Assembly: GCA_020433785.1 (NCBI GenBank)
Contig: JAGRCC010000488.1
Coordinates: 1 to 5,186, forward strand
Direction of reading: 5' to 3'
Source: Anaerolineae bacterium
Lineage (GTDB): Bacteria; Chloroflexota; Anaerolineae; 4572-78; J111
Length of the DNA stretch: 5,186 bases
Below the pieces are notes generated by a model. It had not been told where the DNA came from. It searched no databases and was given only the letters and a program-made list of their open reading frames with translations. Within the stretch, counting starts at the first letter, position 1. Each line of letters starts with the position of its first letter. Of this stretch, positions 4,987 through 5,186 are shown one piece after another. Made by a program: the position numbers and the translations under genes.

Positions 4987-5186
4987 CTGCAAGAGGCGAT
5001 CACGATGTTGATCGCCCCATGTAAAATCCTGCAAGAGGCGATCACGATGTTGATCGCCCCATGTAAAATTCTGCAAGGGGTGATCACGATGTTGATCGCC
5101 CCATGTAAGATCCTGCAAGCCCCGATCACGATGTTGATCGGCCCATGTAAAATTCTGCAAGGGGTGTCATTGACCGGCCTATACTT
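4987..5186. repeat. 42-bp tandem repeat array, four full units and a truncated fifth
   Basis: Units lie at 4987-5028, 5029-5070, 5071-5112 and 5113-5154, each beginning CTGCAAG and ending ATGTAA followed by RATY. A fifth at 5155 onward matches for 12 bases, then appears to have lost one base and the loop region before resuming as TTGACCGGCC; the window ends there, so the array may continue. Every full unit contains a hairpin around the constant loop CGATGT. Units 1 and 2 have 8 bp (GGCGATCA with TGATCGCC), unit 3 has 10 bp including one T/G wobble, and unit 4 has 7 bp. There are no unique spacers between copies, so this is not CRISPR. Because 42 is a multiple of three, reading frames stay open through it on the minus strand, but this is a by-product of the periodicity. 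It may be a variable-number tandem repeat built from a hairpin element, or a binding array. Confidence 0.85.

Noticed and set aside
4947..5160. Open reading frames of 60-65 codons on the minus strand through the tandem array, giving a 14-residue repeat such as TWGDQHRDR
   Set aside because: A 42-bp period keeps any stop-free frame open, two overlapping frames are open at once, and the variation follows the DNA hairpin rather than conservative amino-acid change.
4987..5186. CRISPR array
   Set aside because: The repeats are contiguous with no unique spacers, the whole 42-bp period is conserved, and no cas gene is nearby.

Overview
The window reads as bacterial accessory DNA, most likely from a Chloroflexota (Anaerolineae/Caldilineae-like) genome. 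I infer this from the very large BTAD/AAA/TPR regulator, a protein type these bacteria carry in many copies, and from the hairpin-rich repeated intergenic DNA. Actinobacteria are less likely because base composition is moderate and the spacer is AT-rich. No rRNA, tRNA or ribosomal protein gene is present to fix the taxonomy.

Layout: (1) 1-326, minus strand: the first 108 residues of a soluble diiron monooxygenase hydroxylase alpha (large) subunit of the propane-monooxygenase type (PrmA/MimA-like), running off the left edge. (2) 327-1195: a long AT-rich divergent intergenic region with no convincing protein gene. It holds several inverted repeats: an operator-like cluster at 491-532, a long imperfect stem at 804-896 and a 10-bp palindrome at 976-985. 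It also holds a possible leader mini-ORF with competing hairpins at 1116-1180, just before the next gene. (3) 1196-4792, plus strand: one complete 1198-residue regulator with an OmpR-type winged helix, BTAD domain, AAA/STAND ATPase module, second winged-helix region and C-terminal TPR array. (4) 4793-5186: a perfect 9-bp hairpin 11 nt after the stop codon, a perfect 18-bp hairpin next to a decayed partial copy of itself, and a tandem array of a 42-bp unit (four full copies plus a truncated fifth) in which every full unit contains a hairpin.

Working model (inference): the regulator senses a ligand through its TPR/AAA part, binds the shared intergenic region through its N-terminal winged helix, and controls the divergent monooxygenase operon for oxidation of short alkanes or related substrates. 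No part of that model beyond gene orientation and domain content is shown by the sequence. The most unusual material is non-coding: the stem at 804-896, the possible attenuation-like leader, and the hairpin-bearing 42-bp tandem repeats.
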